DNA of 7,694 bases from positions 1 through 7,694 of the forward strand of contig USTP01000047.1 in NCBI GenBank assembly GCA_900557695.1, given 5' to 3'. The DNA is from an uncultured Thermoanaerobacterales bacterium. Its GTDB lineage: Bacteria > Bacillota > Clostridia > Christensenellales > UBA1242. Both the position numbers and the translations under genes were made by a program. Under the pieces are notes generated by a model. That model saw only the letters and a list, made by a program, of their open reading frames with translations. It searched no databases and had not been told where the DNA came from. Position 1 is the first letter of the stretch; every line of letters begins with the position of its first letter. Shown piece by piece: positions 7,049 through 7,694 of the stretch.

Positions 7049-7444
7049 TTAATTAAAAAATAGAGTGTTTGCAAGCGACCTAGTGGCATTGATGCTTTTT
7101 GTTAACTTTGTTTCAACAGCTTTTGTTACGGCGTCTTTTTTATTTTCTACATATAAGCCTATTAAATTTCCAGCGTTATATATTACGCTAGTTAAAAGCT
7201 TTGCAAGGTCTAAAGTAGAGAAATCGTAATCATCCTCTTCATCTGTATTAACATTTAGGATGGCAGCAACTTCCACAAAAATATCTTTAAGCATAACCGA
7301 TAAAAGATTAGTGGCATCCTTAATATTTTTTTGTGCGCTAGCTATATCGCCATTTTCCATATCTATTCCGTTTGAAATTAAAAGTTTTGTTACTTCTGCA
7401 GAGTGCTCAATAAGCTCTGAAAGTGTTGCAATATTTTTATCCAT
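7049..7444 (-). CDS. Hypothetical small helical cytosolic protein
   Basis: I do not recognise this 131-residue protein. It has no signal peptide, membrane span, cysteine or obvious catalytic motif. The pattern of Leu/Ile/Val/Ala with charged residues suggests a helical bundle: one helix near residues 2-25, a longer one near 33-63, and one or two more near 76-127. They are interrupted by an acidic patch (Asp68 to Asp74, DEEDDYD) that resembles a loop. The C-terminal helix is Lys/Thr-rich and the protein ends in Phe-Phe-Asn. The gene is likely real: it has a strong ribosome site (AAGGAG, 6 bases before the ATG), a good promoter, and composition like its neighbours. Its stop lies 77 bases before the signal peptidase start, so read-through into that cluster is possible. 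It could be an adaptor or scaffold-like protein, but that would be a guess. Confidence 0.75.
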   Translation of the reverse strand: MDKNIATLSELIEHSAEVTKLLISNGIDMENGDIASAQKNIKDATNLLSVMLKDIFVEVAAILNVNTDEEDDYDFSTLDLAKLLTSVIYNAGNLIGLYVENKKDAVTKAVETKLTKSINATRSLANTLFFN

Positions 7445-7450
7445 AATTTT

Positions 7451-7456
7451 CTCCTT
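7451..7456 (-). promoter_or_regulatory. Ribosome binding site of the 131-residue protein
   Basis: AAGGAG on the minus strand lies 6 bases before the ATG at 7444. It is a strong Shine-Dalgarno match and the best support that this unrecognised gene is translated from that start. Confidence 0.8.
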
Positions 7457-7462
7457 GAATTT

Positions 7463-7491
7463 AATATATCATATTTTTAAAATAATCACAA
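7463..7491 (-). promoter_or_regulatory. Promoter of the 131-residue protein gene
   Basis: On the minus strand, -35 TTGTGA (7491 to 7486) is separated by 17 bases from -10 TATATT (7468 to 7463), which is preceded by TGA, an extended -10. The expected start site lies just upstream of the ribosome binding site, giving a short leader of roughly 18 bases. The promoter is back to back with the tRNA promoter at 7514-7542. Confidence 0.65.
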
Positions 7492-7513
7492 TAAAATTGA
7501 AACAATTAAAAAT

Positions 7514-7549
7514 TTGCCAAACTGGAAAAAATGGTATATAATGCGTTAG
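7514..7549 (+). promoter_or_regulatory. tRNA promoter
   Basis: Near-consensus promoter: -35 TTGCCA (7514-7519), 17-base spacer, -10 TATAAT (7537-7542). The GC-rich GCG directly after the -10 resembles the discriminator of stable-RNA promoters under growth-rate or stringent control. Transcription would begin near A7548/G7549, a few bases before the first tRNA-like sequence at 7555. No second promoter is seen before the copy at 7641, so this one probably serves both. Confidence 0.75.
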
Positions 7550-7554
7550 TGTAT

Positions 7555-7622
7555 GCACCACTAGCTCAATTGTATAGAGCACTGGTCTTCGGAACGACGA
7601 GTTTGGGGTTCGATAATCCCCA
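7555..7622 (+). pseudogene. Degenerate tRNA-Arg(TCG)-like sequence
   Basis: The 5' half is tRNA-like: acceptor strand GCACCAC (7555-7561), TA, a paired D stem (GCTC 7564-7567 with GAGC 7577-7580) and an anticodon loop CTTCGGA (7587-7593) with anticodon TCG at 7589-7591. The 3' half fails. The anticodon stem CTGGT/ACGAC has two mismatches, the T arm (TGGGG 7604-7608 with CCCCA 7618-7622) has a 9-base loop instead of 7, and the following bases TAAAAAA cannot pair with the acceptor strand. Over 54 bases it matches the copy at 7641-7694 at 47 positions. It looks like a decayed or partial tRNA-Arg gene, although assembly or read error near the contig end is a serious alternative. Confidence 0.7.
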
Positions 7623-7640
7623 TAAAAAAATTATCATTTT

Positions 7641-7694
7641 GCTCCACTAGCTCAACTGTATAGAGCATTGGTCTTCGGAACCAAGGGTTGGGGG
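7641..7694 (+). tRNA. tRNA-Arg(TCG), cut by the window end
   Basis: The visible part folds cleanly: acceptor GCTCCAC (7641-7647), TA, D stem GCTC/GAGC (7650-7653, 7663-7666), anticodon stem TTGGT/ACCAA (7668-7672, 7680-7684) with all five pairs, and loop CTTCGGA with anticodon TCG at 7675-7677, expected to read CGA and related arginine codons. The variable loop is GGGTT (7685-7689), and GGGGG (7690-7694) is the 5' side of the T stem, where the sequence stops. The T loop and 3' acceptor strand are missing, so integrity cannot be confirmed. It lies 18 bases after the degenerate copy and probably shares its promoter. Confidence 0.8.

Noticed and set aside
7555..7694. Attachment-site duplication from an integrative element in tRNA-Arg
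   Set aside because: Integration normally duplicates the 3' end of the tRNA. Here the shared part is the 5' half and anticodon arm, and there is no integrase or foreign DNA between the copies.
7555..7694. CRISPR-like repeat array
   Set aside because: Only two units, with a spacer too short and AT-rich, and the repeat is plainly a tRNA D arm and anticodon arm.

Overview
This looks like a contig from a low-GC Gram-positive bacterium (Firmicutes/Bacillota), most likely an uncultured Clostridia-like lineage. Three things suggest this: the AT-rich coding style, the adjacent gyrB-gyrA pair, and a lipoprotein plus a single-membrane-span signal peptidase. The lineage call is inference; no rRNA is present. 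The first 32 bases are not genomic. They match an Illumina Nextera/Tn5 sequencing adapter, so the left edge is a library or assembly end.

Layout: bases 33-135 hold a strong extended -10 promoter and ribosome binding site. They drive gyrB (136-2049) and gyrA (2060-4588), a tightly coupled plus-strand operon for the two subunits of DNA gyrase. A symmetric hairpin at 4601-4627 ends gyrA and probably also ends the facing minus-strand cluster. That cluster reads right to left: a type I signal peptidase (6971 to 6120), a DegV/FakB-type fatty-acid-binding protein (6102 to 5239) and a small lipoprotein of unknown function (5232 to 4654), with gaps of only 17 and 6 bases. Upstream of it on the same strand is an unrecognised 131-residue helical protein (7444 to 7049) with its own promoter. 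Diverging from that gene, a near-consensus promoter (7514-7542) points right into two tRNA-Arg(TCG)-like sequences. The first (7555-7622) is degenerate. The second (7641-7694) folds well as far as it goes but is cut off by the end of the window.

How the genes fit together: gyrase controls chromosome supercoiling. The minus-strand cluster is envelope-related (protein export, exogenous fatty acid handling, a surface lipoprotein), though a shared pathway cannot be shown. I see no phage, CRISPR, insertion sequence, defence or biosynthetic system here. The features most worth a second look are the glycine at the quinolone-contact position of GyrA, the altered GyrA-box, a possible leaderless signal peptidase mRNA, the degenerate/intact tRNA-Arg pair, and the two orphan proteins.
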